Shown here: positions 12,350 through 21,325 of the stretch, piece by piece
Layout: each line of letters starts with the position of its first letter
How positions within the stretch are numbered: position 1 is the stretch's first letter
NCBI RefSeq assembly: GCF_003234965.1
Contig: NZ_QKVK01000005.1
Coordinates: 248,001-312,000, forward strand
Source of the DNA: Aestuariivirga litoralis
GTDB taxonomy: Bacteria > Pseudomonadota > Alphaproteobacteria > Rhizobiales > Aestuariivirgaceae
Reading direction: 5' to 3'
DNA: 64,000 nucleotides
The notes under the pieces: generated by a model
Told to the model about the DNA's origin: nothing
The model's input: the letters and a program-made list of their open reading frames with translations, nothing else
Databases searched by the model: none
Position numbers and translations under genes: made by a program

Positions 12350-14809
12350 TCAAAGGCCGTTGCGGGCGAGTGTGCGGTCATCCCAGTTGCGGATGCCGCG
12401 GCGGTTCGAATGCTTGTCCGGATGGAACTCTGACGTGACGATCTCGATGATGTCGTCCGCCTGCGGGAAATAGCTCGTCTCCATCTCCGCCCCCGGCACG
12501 ATCCAGTTGGGCGAACCCAGCACGCGCGGCGCTGATTTCAGGCTGCCGAAGGCGAAGCGCGTGAGGTTGGCGGCAAGCGTCATGGCGAAGGAGCCGCGTT
12601 CCGAGGCCTCCGTCACCACCAGCAGGTGCCCGGTCTTCTCGATCGAGCGGATCACCGGGTCATAGTTGAAGGGCACCAGCGAGCGTGCATCGATCACCTC
12701 GAGCGACAGGCCATGGCTCTCCTCCAGTTCCTGCGCGGCGGCAAGGGCTGGGTAGAGCGAGGGTCCGATGGTCAGCACGGTTGCGTGGCCGCCGTCGCGC
12801 TTCACGTCGGGCTCGCCCATGGCAATGCGGTAATAGTCCGCCGGCACGCCGTCGGGCCGGAAGGTCTCGACCGTGTCGTAGAGGCGCTGGCTCTCGAAGA
12901 ACACCACCGGGTCCTCGGACGAGAGTGCCGAGGCCATCAGCCCCTTCGCGTCGTAAGGCGTTGCCGGATAGAGCACCTTGAGGCCGGGGATATGCGCCAC
13001 CAGCGCCGTCCAGTCCTGCGAATGCTGCGCGCCATACTTGCTGCCCACCGAGCAGCGCAGCACCACCGGCACCTTCAGGATGCCGGCGGACATGGCCTGC
13101 CACTTGGCCATCTGGTTGAAGATCTCGTCGCCCGCCCGGCCGATGAAGTCGCCATACATCAGCTCGATCAGCGTGCGCCCGCCCTCCATGGCATGGCCCA
13201 CGGCGGTGGCGACGATGGCCGCTTCCGAGATCGGCGAATTGAACAGCCGCTCATAGGGCAGGATGTCGGAGAGCCCGCGATAGACGCCGAAGGCGCCGCC
13301 CCATTCGCGGCATTCCTCGCCATAGGCGATGAGGCGCTCGTCATGGATCATGTGGTGCAGGATCGCCTCGAACAGCCCGTCGCGATAGGTGATGGCGCGC
13401 ATGGCGGAGAGCTTCTGGCCATCGGTGCCGATCCCGAAGCGCGCCTTCTTGGCATCCTGCCGGATGCGTGCCGACGTCTCGATTGGCGCCAGCAGCTTCA
13501 CCTCACCCGCGGGAACGGGAATCTCCTCATGCGAGAACATCAGCCGCCCGATCAGCGTCGGGTCGGCGGGAACATCGACGGGTGCCGCGGCCGTCACCGC
13601 CGCGCGCGTCACCGCCGCCATGGCGGAGGCCACCTCCGCCTTCATCGCATCGACCGCCGCCTGGTCGATCACGCCCGCGCTGATCAGCTGGGCCGCGAAC
13701 TTGGCGATCGGGTCATGCGCCTCCCACAGCGCCAGTTCTTCCTTGGTGCGATAGGCATTGGCATCGGTGGTCGAATGCCCGCCGGAGCGATAGCATTCGA
13801 CGTCGAGCAGGGCAGGGCCTTTCCCTTCGAGCAGCAGCGCGCGCTTGCGCGCCACGGCATCGGCCACCGCCAGCGGGTTTGTGCCGTCCACCGTCTCGGC
13901 ATGGAGCGCCTGCGGGTTCACCGCCGCGCCGATGCGCGAGAGCCTGTCCCAGCCCATGGTCTCGCCGATGGTCTGCCCGCCCATGGCGTAGAAATTGTTG
14001 GAGAAGAAGAACAGCACCGGCAGCCCGCCCGGGCGTGCGTCCGTCCACAGCGTGCGGTACTGCGCCATGGCGGCGAAATTCATCGCCTCGAAAACGGGCC
14101 CGCAACCGGTCGAGCCGTCGCCGCTCATCGAGACCGTGATGGAAGCTTCACCCGCCAGCTTCTTGCGCAGCGCCGCCCCCGTGGCGGTGCCGGCGGAGGC
14201 ACCGACGATGGCATTGTTGGGATAGGCGCCGAAGGGGGTGAAGAAGGCATGCATCGAGCCGCCCATGCCGCCATTGAAGCCATCCGCCTTCATGAAGATC
14301 TCCGCCAGCAGCCCGAAGAGCAGGAAGTTCTCCGCCGTGCTGGTCACGGGCGTGGGCGGCAGATGCTGTTCCACCATGCGCAGCAGCGCGCCGTCGCGGT
14401 GGCTGGCCATGATGCGCTGCAGCTCCGCCTCCGGCAGCTTGGCGATGGCGGAGAGGCCCTTGGCGATGAACTCGCCATGGCTGCGGTGGCTGCCGAAGAT
14501 GTGGTCGGCCGGTTCCAGCGCCAGCGCGGCCCCCACGGCCGCGCCCTCCTGCCCGAGCGAGAGGTGGGCAGGCCCTTTGTAGACGTAAGGAATGTCGGCA
14601 TAGCTGCCCTTGGCCTTGAAGGCGCCCAGCATGGTCTCGAATTCCCGCACGATCATCATGTGGCGCAGGATGTCGACCATCGCTTTCGGGCCTCGCGCCA
14701 CCAGTTCCGCGCCGAAGGGCCGGGCATAGGCATGGAGGGGAATGCGGGGGAAGGCCAGTTCGCCAGCCTGTTGGAATGCCTGGGGGTCGACGGGGATGGA
14801 TTTCGGCAT
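12350..14809 (-). CDS. Fused alpha-beta E1 component of a 2-oxo acid/acetoin dehydrogenase-like complex
   Basis: The 819-residue product joins an E1 alpha half (to about residue 430) to an E1 beta half. The thiamine diphosphate motif begins at GDG 230-232 and ends at NN 271-272. The beta half starts around AMRAITYRDGLFEAI and contains AYGEECREWGGAFGVYRGL and the C-terminal LVVTEASERGSFA segment. It would decarboxylate a 2-oxo acid or cleave acetoin or a similar ketol and load the acyl group on the lipoyl protein encoded 13 bases downstream. First gene of a four-gene operon. Substrate unknown; the sugar-type regulator hints at a polyol or sugar-derived compound (inference). Confidence 0.88.
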   Translation of the reverse strand: MPKSIPVDPQAFQQAGELAFPRIPLHAYARPFGAELVARGPKAMVDILRHMMIVREFETMLGAFKAKGSYADIPYVYKGPAHLSLGQEGAAVGAALALEPADHIFGSHRSHGEFIAKGLSAIAKLPEAELQRIMASHRDGALLRMVEQHLPPTPVTSTAENFLLFGLLAEIFMKADGFNGGMGGSMHAFFTPFGAYPNNAIVGASAGTATGAALRKKLAGEASITVSMSGDGSTGCGPVFEAMNFAAMAQYRTLWTDARPGGLPVLFFFSNNFYAMGGQTIGETMGWDRLSRIGAAVNPQALHAETVDGTNPLAVADAVARKRALLLEGKGPALLDVECYRSGGHSTTDANAYRTKEELALWEAHDPIAKFAAQLISAGVIDQAAVDAMKAEVASAMAAVTRAAVTAAAPVDVPADPTLIGRLMFSHEEIPVPAGEVKLLAPIETSARIRQDAKKARFGIGTDGQKLSAMRAITYRDGLFEAILHHMIHDERLIAYGEECREWGGAFGVYRGLSDILPYERLFNSPISEAAIVATAVGHAMEGGRTLIELMYGDFIGRAGDEIFNQMAKWQAMSAGILKVPVVLRCSVGSKYGAQHSQDWTALVAHIPGLKVLYPATPYDAKGLMASALSSEDPVVFFESQRLYDTVETFRPDGVPADYYRIAMGEPDVKRDGGHATVLTIGPSLYPALAAAQELEESHGLSLEVIDARSLVPFNYDPVIRSIEKTGHLLVVTEASERGSFAMTLAANLTRFAFGSLKSAPRVLGSPNWIVPGAEMETSYFPQADDIIEIVTSEFHPDKHSNRRGIRNWDDRTLARNGL

Positions 14810-14822
14810 GGTCCTGCACTTC

Positions 14823-14850
14823 GTGTAAACAATTGCGCATCATGATACAC
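14823..14850. promoter_or_regulatory. Candidate operator between the E1 operon and the esterase operon
   Basis: GTGTA at 14823-14827 and TACAC at 14846-14850 form an inverted repeat with an 18-base spacer that itself contains the palindromes CAATTG and TCATGA. It lies 14 bases upstream of the E1 start codon in an AT-richer patch, where an operator for the SorC-type regulator would be expected. No consensus for this regulator is known to me, so this is tentative. Confidence 0.25.
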
Positions 14851-14948
14851 AAATGTCTCGCAACATGCCAGCCCCGACCGGCCGCGGGGGCGAGACACCG
14901 GGCGCTCCCGTGCTAAGGTCATGAAAAATAGCGTTGATGGGGGATTCG

Positions 14949-16106
14949 ATGGGGAACGCACTGCCGACGGCCACGCTGGACAATTGGCGCGAACATCCGT
15001 TCAGCGTCTGGGGCTTCACCCATGTTGACAGCCTGGTCCCGGTCGCGCCCATCCCCACCGCGCCGCCGCCCTCCGCCCTGCGCCGCGGCAAGGAGCTGGA
15101 TTTGGCCCGGCTGGCCATCGTCTGGGCCGGCAGCCGCCGCAGCGCCGAGGCCGCGCTGGAGGAAACCCACACCGACGGCTTCATGGTGCTGAAGGACGGC
15201 GAGGTGGTGGCCGAGCGCCTCATCAACCAGACCGCCAGCGACCGCCACATCGTCTTCTCGGTCAGCAAGTCGATCACCGCCGTGCTCGCCGGCATCCTGG
15301 TGCAGCAGGGCAAGCTCGATCCGGAGGCGCCCGTGTCGCGCTACGTGCCGGAGGTCGAGGGCTCGGCCTATGCCGACGCCACGCTGCGCCATGTGCTGGA
15401 CATGGCGGTCAGCATCCGCTTCGTCGAGGATTATCTCGACCCGCAGGGTGATGTCGCCCGCTACCGCGCCGCCATGGGCTGGAACCCGCCGGGGGCGATC
15501 GCCAGTGCCGATGGCATCAATGCCTTCGTGACGAGCCTGCCCAAGGCGGAGCATCCGCATGGCAGCCGCTTCCATTACGTCTCGCCCAACAGCGACCTGC
15601 TCGGCTGGATCCTCGAGCGTGCGGCGGGCGAGAATTTCGCCAGCCTGCTCTCCCGCCTCATCTGGCAGCCCATGCACATGGCGCAGGAGGCCTTCGTGAC
15701 GGTCGATCGCCATTGTGCCCCGCGCACGGCAGGCGGCATCTGCACCAGCTTGGGCGATCTCGCACGCTTCGGCGAGATGATGCGCAACAAGGGCCGCTTC
15801 AACGGCCAGCGCATCGTGCCGGAGGAGTGGATCAACGACATCCTGCACAAGGGCGACCATGCCCAGTGGTCGCGCGGCGAGATGGTGAACCTCTTCCCCG
15901 ATGGCCGCTACCGGTCCAAGTGGTACGTGCCGGATCCCAACTCCAGCGTGCTCTGCGCCATCGGCATCCATGGCCAGTGGATCTATGTCGATTACGATGC
16001 CGGCATGGTGGCGGTGAAGCAGTCCTCCCAGCCCATCCCGGCAGACGAGGCCCTGGACAATCTCACCTATGCGATGTTCCAGGCCATCGCCGATGAACTC
16101 AGATGA
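14949..16106 (+). CDS. Beta-lactamase-fold serine hydrolase (EstB/NylB-like)
   Basis: The 385-residue product has the class C beta-lactamase/penicillin-binding fold with S-x-x-K in FSVSKSITAVLAG and a Tyr in FHYVSPNSDLL. The C-terminal RTAGGICTSLGDLARFGEMM is typical of the esterase and 6-aminohexanoate-dimer hydrolase branch. ATG 14949 has GGGGGA four bases upstream; in-frame TTG 14934 and ATG 14937 are less good. Its stop overlaps the start of the next gene by four bases (ATGA), so the two are an operon. Likely hydrolyses an ester or amide; the substrate is unknown. Confidence 0.82.
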   Translation: MGNALPTATLDNWREHPFSVWGFTHVDSLVPVAPIPTAPPPSALRRGKELDLARLAIVWAGSRRSAEAALEETHTDGFMVLKDGEVVAERLINQTASDRHIVFSVSKSITAVLAGILVQQGKLDPEAPVSRYVPEVEGSAYADATLRHVLDMAVSIRFVEDYLDPQGDVARYRAAMGWNPPGAIASADGINAFVTSLPKAEHPHGSRFHYVSPNSDLLGWILERAAGENFASLLSRLIWQPMHMAQEAFVTVDRHCAPRTAGGICTSLGDLARFGEMMRNKGRFNGQRIVPEEWINDILHKGDHAQWSRGEMVNLFPDGRYRSKWYVPDPNSSVLCAIGIHGQWIYVDYDAGMVAVKQSSQPIPADEALDNLTYAMFQAIADELR

Positions 16107-17710
16107 GTGCTGACCGCAGCGAGGCCTGGCGGCGCGAGGCGGTACTCGGCATCTATGCCGAGCGGCCCTTCCGCGAGCCACCGGCGCAGCCGCGCATCTG
16201 GAGCTATTGCGACCAGCTCTCCTATGCACCGGGCGAGACGGTGAAGGTCAGCATCTGCACCAATGCGGATCTTTGCGACGTCGACGTCATCCGCGATGGC
16301 CACACGCCGGAAAGGGTCTTCTCGCGTTCGGATCTTCGCGGCGCGTGGCACGACACGCCGAATGATTGCTCCGTCGTGGGCTGCGGCTGGCCCGTCTCGC
16401 TCGAAATCCCCGTGGCGCCGGACTGGCCCTCGGGCGGCTACATCCTGCGCACCCGCGTCGACGGTGACATGCACGAGCATTTTTTCATCGTCCGCCCGCG
16501 TGACGGCATCGACAGGCGCGGCCGCCTGCTGCTCATTGCCGCCACCGCCACCTGGACGGCCTATAATGACTGGGGCGGCTCCAATCATTACCAGGGCTAT
16601 TGCGGCCCGAAGGGCGACCGCTTCTCGCCCGTGCTTAGCACGCAGCGCCCCTTGGCCAAAGGTTTCGTCTCGCTGCCGCCGGACGCACCGCGCGCCGTGT
16701 TGCTGGATGATCCGCCGATCAATTCGGAGCCCCGCTACCCGCACATGGAATGGGCCTATGCCAACGGCTATTCCAAGAAATACATGTCATCGGGCTGGGC
16801 CAGCTTCGAGCGCCACTTCGTCACCTGGGCGGAAGCCGAGGGCTATGCACTCGACATCATCAGCCAGACCGACCTGCAGTATCGCCCGCGTCTGATCGAG
16901 GGCTATTCCTGCATCGCGCTCGTCGGCCATGACGAATACTGGTCCTGGGAGATGCGCGACGCCATCGATGCCTGGGTGGAGAAGGGCGGCCGCATCGCCC
17001 GCTTCGCCGGCAATTTCATGTGGCAGATCCGCCTCTCGGACGAAGGCCGCACCCAGACCTGCTACAAATACATCGCGCGCGACGAAGACCCCTTCATGCA
17101 GGAGGGACCGCGCGAGCGCGTGACCGAATCCTGGGAGGCCCCCGAGATCGGCCGGCCCGGCGCCGCGAGCTTCGGCCTCAATGCCACCCACGGCCTTTAT
17201 GCCAGCTGGTCCGGCTGCAGCCCGCGCGGGGCCAAGGGTTTCCCTGTCTACCGGCCGGAGCACTGGGCTTTCGCCAACACCGGCCTCTATTACGGTGACA
17301 TCCTCGGCGGTGCTTCGCGCATCTTCGGCTACGAGGTCGATGGGCTTCCTTACGAAATCCGCGGCGGCCTGCCCCATGTGGCCGATCCGTCACTCGCGCC
17401 CGAAGGGATCGAGATCCTCGCCCTCGGCCTCGCGGCGACGATCGAGGAAGGCTCGACCATCCTTCCCGGCCGCAGCTTCCTCGGGACCGAGGACGGTGAA
17501 TATGTCGCCTCGGTGCTCACCGGCCGCAAGGATACGGCGGCGATCGAGGCCACCAAGCGCGGCTGCGGCATGATCGTGCATTTTCCGAAGGGCAGGGGCG
17601 AGGTCTTCCACGCCGGCTCCAGCGACTGGATCATCGGCCTCACCCGCAAGGATGAGATCGTCGCAATGGTCACCCGCAATGTGCTGAATAGGTTTCTAGT
17701 TTCTCGATAG
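16103..17710 (+). CDS. N,N-dimethylformamidase large-subunit-like protein
   Basis: The 535-residue product resembles the large (beta) subunit of N,N-dimethylformamidase in its C-terminal two thirds: WTAYNDWGGSNHY, ALVGHDEYWSWEMRDAIDAW, a central GGRIARFAGNFMWQIR and a final VFHAGSSDWIIGL. The N-terminal 130 residues look like the beta-rich domain seen in this family. The known enzyme hydrolyses dimethylformamide with an iron centre and needs a small subunit; no small-subunit gene lies here. Instead the partner is a serine hydrolase overlapping by 4 bases. The true substrate is therefore open. The downstream flank turns abruptly AT-rich at about 17700. Confidence 0.75.
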   Translation: MSADRSEAWRREAVLGIYAERPFREPPAQPRIWSYCDQLSYAPGETVKVSICTNADLCDVDVIRDGHTPERVFSRSDLRGAWHDTPNDCSVVGCGWPVSLEIPVAPDWPSGGYILRTRVDGDMHEHFFIVRPRDGIDRRGRLLLIAATATWTAYNDWGGSNHYQGYCGPKGDRFSPVLSTQRPLAKGFVSLPPDAPRAVLLDDPPINSEPRYPHMEWAYANGYSKKYMSSGWASFERHFVTWAEAEGYALDIISQTDLQYRPRLIEGYSCIALVGHDEYWSWEMRDAIDAWVEKGGRIARFAGNFMWQIRLSDEGRTQTCYKYIARDEDPFMQEGPRERVTESWEAPEIGRPGAASFGLNATHGLYASWSGCSPRGAKGFPVYRPEHWAFANTGLYYGDILGGASRIFGYEVDGLPYEIRGGLPHVADPSLAPEGIEILALGLAATIEEGSTILPGRSFLGTEDGEYVASVLTGRKDTAAIEATKRGCGMIVHFPKGRGEVFHAGSSDWIIGLTRKDEIVAMVTRNVLNRFLVSR

Positions 17711-17802
17711 TCTTGACGATTAACTGTATTGCAGCACTGATAAAGCGCAATTTTTAATTGATAAATTCGTTACTCACTGATAGTCTTTCTATCCATAGGT
17801 GA

Positions 17803-18345
17803 GTGGATAGGCAGTTGCTTCAATTTCTGTGGGAATTCGCACTCTCCGATACAGCGAGCGCTGTCGCGAACCTCCTTGAGGCAGTTGGATTCGTTTTTGG
17901 CTGCTTTGGGATCGCTGCAACTTATTTCGCTGCTTTAAAGTCCCGCTCGGCTGCGGAGCAAGCCAGAGACGCCGCTAACGCGATGAGGAATCGGGTGCAT
18001 GAGGTGGAAGTAATGTCGGAACTCTCCGCTGCCGTATCAGCCATGGATGAATTGATGCGGCTACATAGGTCCCGCCTTTGGGAGATGTCACTGGATCGAC
18101 ATTCTCAAGTTCGAAAATCCTTAATTAGAGTAAGGGCAGTCTCGCAGCACTTCCCAGAAGGCGATCAGGTGAAGTTACAAATGACAATACAACAGATCAC
18201 TTCGATCCAGAGATTAATAGACAAGCGTTGCAGAAGTGAAGAAGACAAACTGGATCATGTCAGATTCAACGGCATAATTAGAAAGCAAATTGATGATCTA
18301 AACGACGTGCTCGTGTCAGCACAAAAGCGACTTACGAGTAATTGA
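17803..18345 (+). CDS. Hypothetical membrane-anchored protein in AT-rich islet
   Basis: The 180-residue product has one predicted membrane segment (about residues 20-45, NLLEAVGFVFGCFGIAATYF) followed by a long helical, charged region with coiled-coil character. I recognise no family. Start is uncertain: GTG 17803 immediately follows an in-frame TGA, and no Met occurs before the end of the membrane segment. The gene is about 40-45 % GC, far below its neighbours, which suggests transfer. It ends one base before the next ATG, so the two genes are probably coupled. Confidence 0.6.
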   Translation: MDRQLLQFLWEFALSDTASAVANLLEAVGFVFGCFGIAATYFAALKSRSAAEQARDAANAMRNRVHEVEVMSELSAAVSAMDELMRLHRSRLWEMSLDRHSQVRKSLIRVRAVSQHFPEGDQVKLQMTIQQITSIQRLIDKRCRSEEDKLDHVRFNGIIRKQIDDLNDVLVSAQKRLTSN

Positions 18346-18346
18346 A

Positions 18347-18724
18347 ATGATCGGTAGTAAACATATCGAACTCTTGAGAAGACTTGCTAAATCAACCAAA
18401 GAAGGAAAGCTAAGCTGGCAGGAAGACACGAGTAAAGATAGTTTTATCGTGGCATTCTCGAGATATTCGGTTTCCATAGCTTACTATGCCGATTTAGCGG
18501 GTAGTGAAGACGAGATAACGGTCAAAATATTCAATTCAGAGGGTGAACTAATCGAGAGTGTGAGCCATACAGATTTCGCACAAGGAACATTGAGTATCGG
18601 TTCTTCGTTTTTTTTCCTGCGAGAGCTGTATCATGATGCCCGAAGAAAAGCGGTTGGTATCGATGGCGCCTTGGACTCTATACTTGAGGAACTCCCTAGT
18701 GATGACGATGAGGTCCCCTTTTGA
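18347..18724 (+). CDS. Hypothetical small soluble protein in AT-rich islet
   Basis: The 125-residue product shows no signal peptide or membrane segment. It has a mixed alpha/beta look with a hydrophobic core stretch (FIVAFSRYSVSIAYYADL) and ends in a strongly acidic tail (LEELPSDDDEVPF). No family recognised. ATG 18347 is one base after the stop of the membrane protein gene. The same low GC as its partner suggests they moved together. A defence, toxin or regulatory pair is conceivable but nothing in the sequence shows it. Confidence 0.6.
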   Translation: MIGSKHIELLRRLAKSTKEGKLSWQEDTSKDSFIVAFSRYSVSIAYYADLAGSEDEITVKIFNSEGELIESVSHTDFAQGTLSIGSSFFFLRELYHDARRKAVGIDGALDSILEELPSDDDEVPF

Positions 18725-18729
18725 TTTAA

Positions 18730-20142
18730 TCATAGGGAAACGACACCCAGCCGCGGCAGCCTGATCGTGGCGCGAAGCCCCCCGGCCTCGCGGTTCTCGA
18801 GCAGCAACTGCCCGCCCAGCGACTGCACGATGCGCTGGGTGATGGCGAGACCAAGCCCGATGCCGCCGGAGGCGCGGTTGCGCGAGGCCTCGCCGCGGTA
18901 GAAGGGTCTCAACACCTGCGGCAGCTCGCTGGCCGGAATGCCGGGGCCATTATCCTCCACCAGGATCACCGCGTCCTCATCCTCGGCGCGCAGGATGATG
19001 CGCACCTCATCGCCATGGCGGCGGGCATTCTGGATGAGGTTGAACAGACAGCGCTTCAGGCCTGTCGCGTCGGATGTGATCAGCAGCGGCACCGAGCGGT
19101 CTTCCTCCGCCACCGCGACGCCCGGAAAATCTTCGATCGTTCGTTCCACCAGCACCGGCAGGTCCACTGTTTCGCGCGCCGCGGCGGCCGCACCGGAGCG
19201 CGCGAATTCCAGCACCGAGTTGACGATCGCCTCGATGTCATGCACGTCGCCGGCGATCTTGGCGCCAGTCTCCTCACCGATCAGTTCCGAGCGCAGGCGG
19301 ATGCGGGTGAGCGGTGTTCTCAGGTCATGCGCCAGCGCCACGGCGAGATATTCATAATCCGCGACATAGCTCTTCAGCCGCTGCTGCATGGTGTTGATGG
19401 CGCGGATCAGCCCCCGCGCCGGGTTGCTGCCGGTCTCGTCGATGGGCGCCACGCGCAGGTCATGGCCGATCTGCGTCACCGCCATCTCGAGCTGGCGGTA
19501 GGGGGCCGTCAGCCGGCGCACCGCCAGCACGCTCGCCGCCACGATGAGCAGCGAGAACAGCACATACCATTGCAGGCTGTCGGGCGAGAGCAGCGGCGGC
19601 GGCGGCGAGCGTGGCGAGGAGAGGTTCAGCCATGCGCCGTCGGAAAGCTGGATGGAGGCGAGAAAACGCCCGCTGCCGGCGAGGCTCGACGACAGGCGCG
19701 CAAGCCCCAGCTCCACCGGGCCGGGGTCGTCGGAGCGCGCGCCCGCCATGGGGTTGTGCGCGGGGCCGCCGTCCTGCTCCGCCACGCGCAGCTCAATGGC
19801 ACCGCGCGCGGCGACACTGTTGAGCAGGATGTCCTCGGTCTCCGCCAGCGCGTCGTCATCCGCCACCGGGCTTGTCACCAGCGGCGTCCTGTCGAGGGAG
19901 ACGCCGGGCGACAGCTGGTCGAGCAGCTTCACCGCCTTCTGACGTTCGGCCGGTGCCGCGGCGTTGATGACGCGCATTGCGCCCTCGACGCGCTCGAGCA
20001 GGCGCAGCAGGTCGCCCGCCCGGCTGGTCTGCGACACTTCATGGGTCGCGACGCCCAATGCAGTGATCTCGAGCGCAAACAGCGCCACGACCACGGTGAT
20101 GATCAGCCAACCCGGGCCGGGCCGGAACAGCGCCTTCAGCAT
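18730..20142 (-). CDS. Sensor histidine kinase of a two-component system
   Basis: The 470-residue product has an N-terminal membrane segment (about residues 12-32), a periplasmic domain of roughly 150 residues, a second membrane segment (WYVLFSLLIVAASVLAV), a HAMP linker, the HisKA dimerisation domain with phospho-acceptor H272 in LAHDLRTPLTRIR, and a HATPase domain with DNGPGIPAS and GGIGLGLAI. It autophosphorylates in response to a periplasmic signal. Its start overlaps the end of the response-regulator gene by 7 bases. Signal unknown. Confidence 0.92.
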   Translation of the reverse strand: MLKALFRPGPGWLIITVVVALFALEITALGVATHEVSQTSRAGDLLRLLERVEGAMRVINAAAPAERQKAVKLLDQLSPGVSLDRTPLVTSPVADDDALAETEDILLNSVAARGAIELRVAEQDGGPAHNPMAGARSDDPGPVELGLARLSSSLAGSGRFLASIQLSDGAWLNLSSPRSPPPPLLSPDSLQWYVLFSLLIVAASVLAVRRLTAPYRQLEMAVTQIGHDLRVAPIDETGSNPARGLIRAINTMQQRLKSYVADYEYLAVALAHDLRTPLTRIRLRSELIGEETGAKIAGDVHDIEAIVNSVLEFARSGAAAAARETVDLPVLVERTIEDFPGVAVAEEDRSVPLLITSDATGLKRCLFNLIQNARRHGDEVRIILRAEDEDAVILVEDNGPGIPASELPQVLRPFYRGEASRNRASGGIGLGLAITQRIVQSLGGQLLLENREAGGLRATIRLPRLGVVSL

Positions 20143-20837
20143 CGCGTCACCTGTCCCACCAGCATGTAGCCCACCGCGCGCACGCTCTCGATGGCGAGGG
20201 TGATGCCGGCCTTGGCCAGCTTGCGCCTGAGCCTGCTCAGCAGCACGTCCACGCTGCGGTCATAGAGCCCGGCGCTGCGGCCGAACACCTGCTGCAGGAT
20301 CTGGGCGCGCGGCAGCGTGGCATTGGCATGCGCCAGGAGGAGCGCGAGGAGTTCGAATTCGGCGAAGGTCAGCGCCACGTTTTCCCCGTCCGGTGCCGTC
20401 ACGCTGCGTAGGCCGGGGTCGACGACCATGCCGTCCAGCGCATGGCGCCCCGCGCCGGCCTCCGGTTCCCCGGTCTGGCGGCGGCGCACCGCGGCGCGGG
20501 CCCGCGCCAGCAGTTCGCGCGGCTCGAAGGGCTTGACCATGTAATCATCCGCACCGAGTTCGAGGCCCGTCACCTTGTCGGCGAGCTGGCCCATGGCGGT
20601 GAGCATGATGATCGGCACGCTGCTGGTGCTGCGCAGGTCGCGGCACAGGTCCAGTCCGCTCTGCCCCGGCAGCATCACGTCCAGCAGCAGGAGGTCGAAC
20701 GCAGTCCGGCTGACAGCGGACTTCGCGCTCGCCCCGTCATGCGCCACATCAACTTCGAATTCGGAGCGTTCCAGATAGGCCTTCACCAGGGAGCAGATCT
20801 CCTGGTCGTCATCGACGATGAGAATGCGCGAGGCCAT
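20136..20837 (-). CDS. OmpR-family response regulator
   Basis: The 233-residue product has a receiver domain with acidic pocket D9-D11, phospho-acceptor D53 (LLLLDVMLPG) and K in MVKPFEPRELLARARA, then a winged-helix DNA-binding domain (FAEFELLALLLAHANATL, then SVDVLLSRLRRKL). The ATG at 20837 (MASRILIVDDD) is the family-typical start; the frame stays open upstream to 20948 but that part is not regulator-like. It is the partner of the kinase encoded next. It diverges from two small exported proteins, with a candidate binding site between. Confidence 0.92.
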   Translation of the reverse strand: MASRILIVDDDQEICSLVKAYLERSEFEVDVAHDGASAKSAVSRTAFDLLLLDVMLPGQSGLDLCRDLRSTSSVPIIMLTAMGQLADKVTGLELGADDYMVKPFEPRELLARARAAVRRRQTGEPEAGAGRHALDGMVVDPGLRSVTAPDGENVALTFAEFELLALLLAHANATLPRAQILQQVFGRSAGLYDRSVDVLLSRLRRKLAKAGITLAIESVRAVGYMLVGQVTRC

Positions 20838-20889
20838 GGCCGCAAGGTTCCTGCAGGTGGCTCCCAGAGAGCAGAGGACTGTGGCGCAT

Positions 20890-20932
20890 TGACGGCATGC
20901 CGCCTGCAACAAAATGCAACAGAATGCCGTCA
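20890..20932. promoter_or_regulatory. Candidate response-regulator operator in a divergent promoter region
   Basis: TGACGGCAT at 20890-20898 and ATGCCGTCA at 20924-20932 are perfect inverted 9-mers. Between them TGCAACA occurs twice with a 10-base period (20905-20911 and 20915-20921). Direct repeats of 10-11 bases are the usual target of OmpR/PhoB-type winged-helix regulators. The site is between the response-regulator start (20837) and the start of the exported-protein genes (20999), so it could control both directions. Confidence 0.5.
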
Positions 20933-20998
20933 GTCGTAACATCACCACACACCGCAGCGGTGTTAGCTTCAGCGTCAGACAGACGGGCGGTGATGCTC

Positions 20999-21325
20999 AT
21001 GAAACGCCACATGCACATGAACGTCCTCGCCGCGCTGTCCGCCACCCTGCTGCTTCTCGGCCAGACCGATGGGGCCCAAGCTGCAACGGTGGTGAAGCCG
21101 GGTGTGAAGCGATGTGCCCTGCTGCAGTCACAGCTGACCGCGGCAGTCAGATCGAAGCACATGGTGCTCTCGCCGCGGGCCAGGTCGCTCGAGGCGGAGG
21201 CCCGGGAGTTCTGCCAGCAGGGCAAGACCGCGCAGGGTGCGCGTGCCTATGTGAAGGCCCTGAACACCCTTGGCATCATGCCCGATCTTGAAACTGCACA
21301 CGTCGCAACAGGAGAAGTCCCATGA
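20999..21325 (+). CDS. Small exported hypothetical protein, probable target of the adjacent two-component system
   Basis: The 108-residue product begins with a signal peptide (MKRHMHMNVLAALSATLLLL, cleavage likely after GAQA) and leaves a mature protein of about 80 residues with two cysteines that could form a disulfide. No family recognised. ATG 20999 is preferred because GGGCGG lies eight bases upstream; ATG 20993 is an alternative. The last four bases overlap the next start (ATGA). It diverges from a two-component system across a candidate operator, which suggests regulation by it. Confidence 0.65.
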   Translation: MKRHMHMNVLAALSATLLLLGQTDGAQAATVVKPGVKRCALLQSQLTAAVRSKHMVLSPRARSLEAEAREFCQQGKTAQGARAYVKALNTLGIMPDLETAHVATGEVP

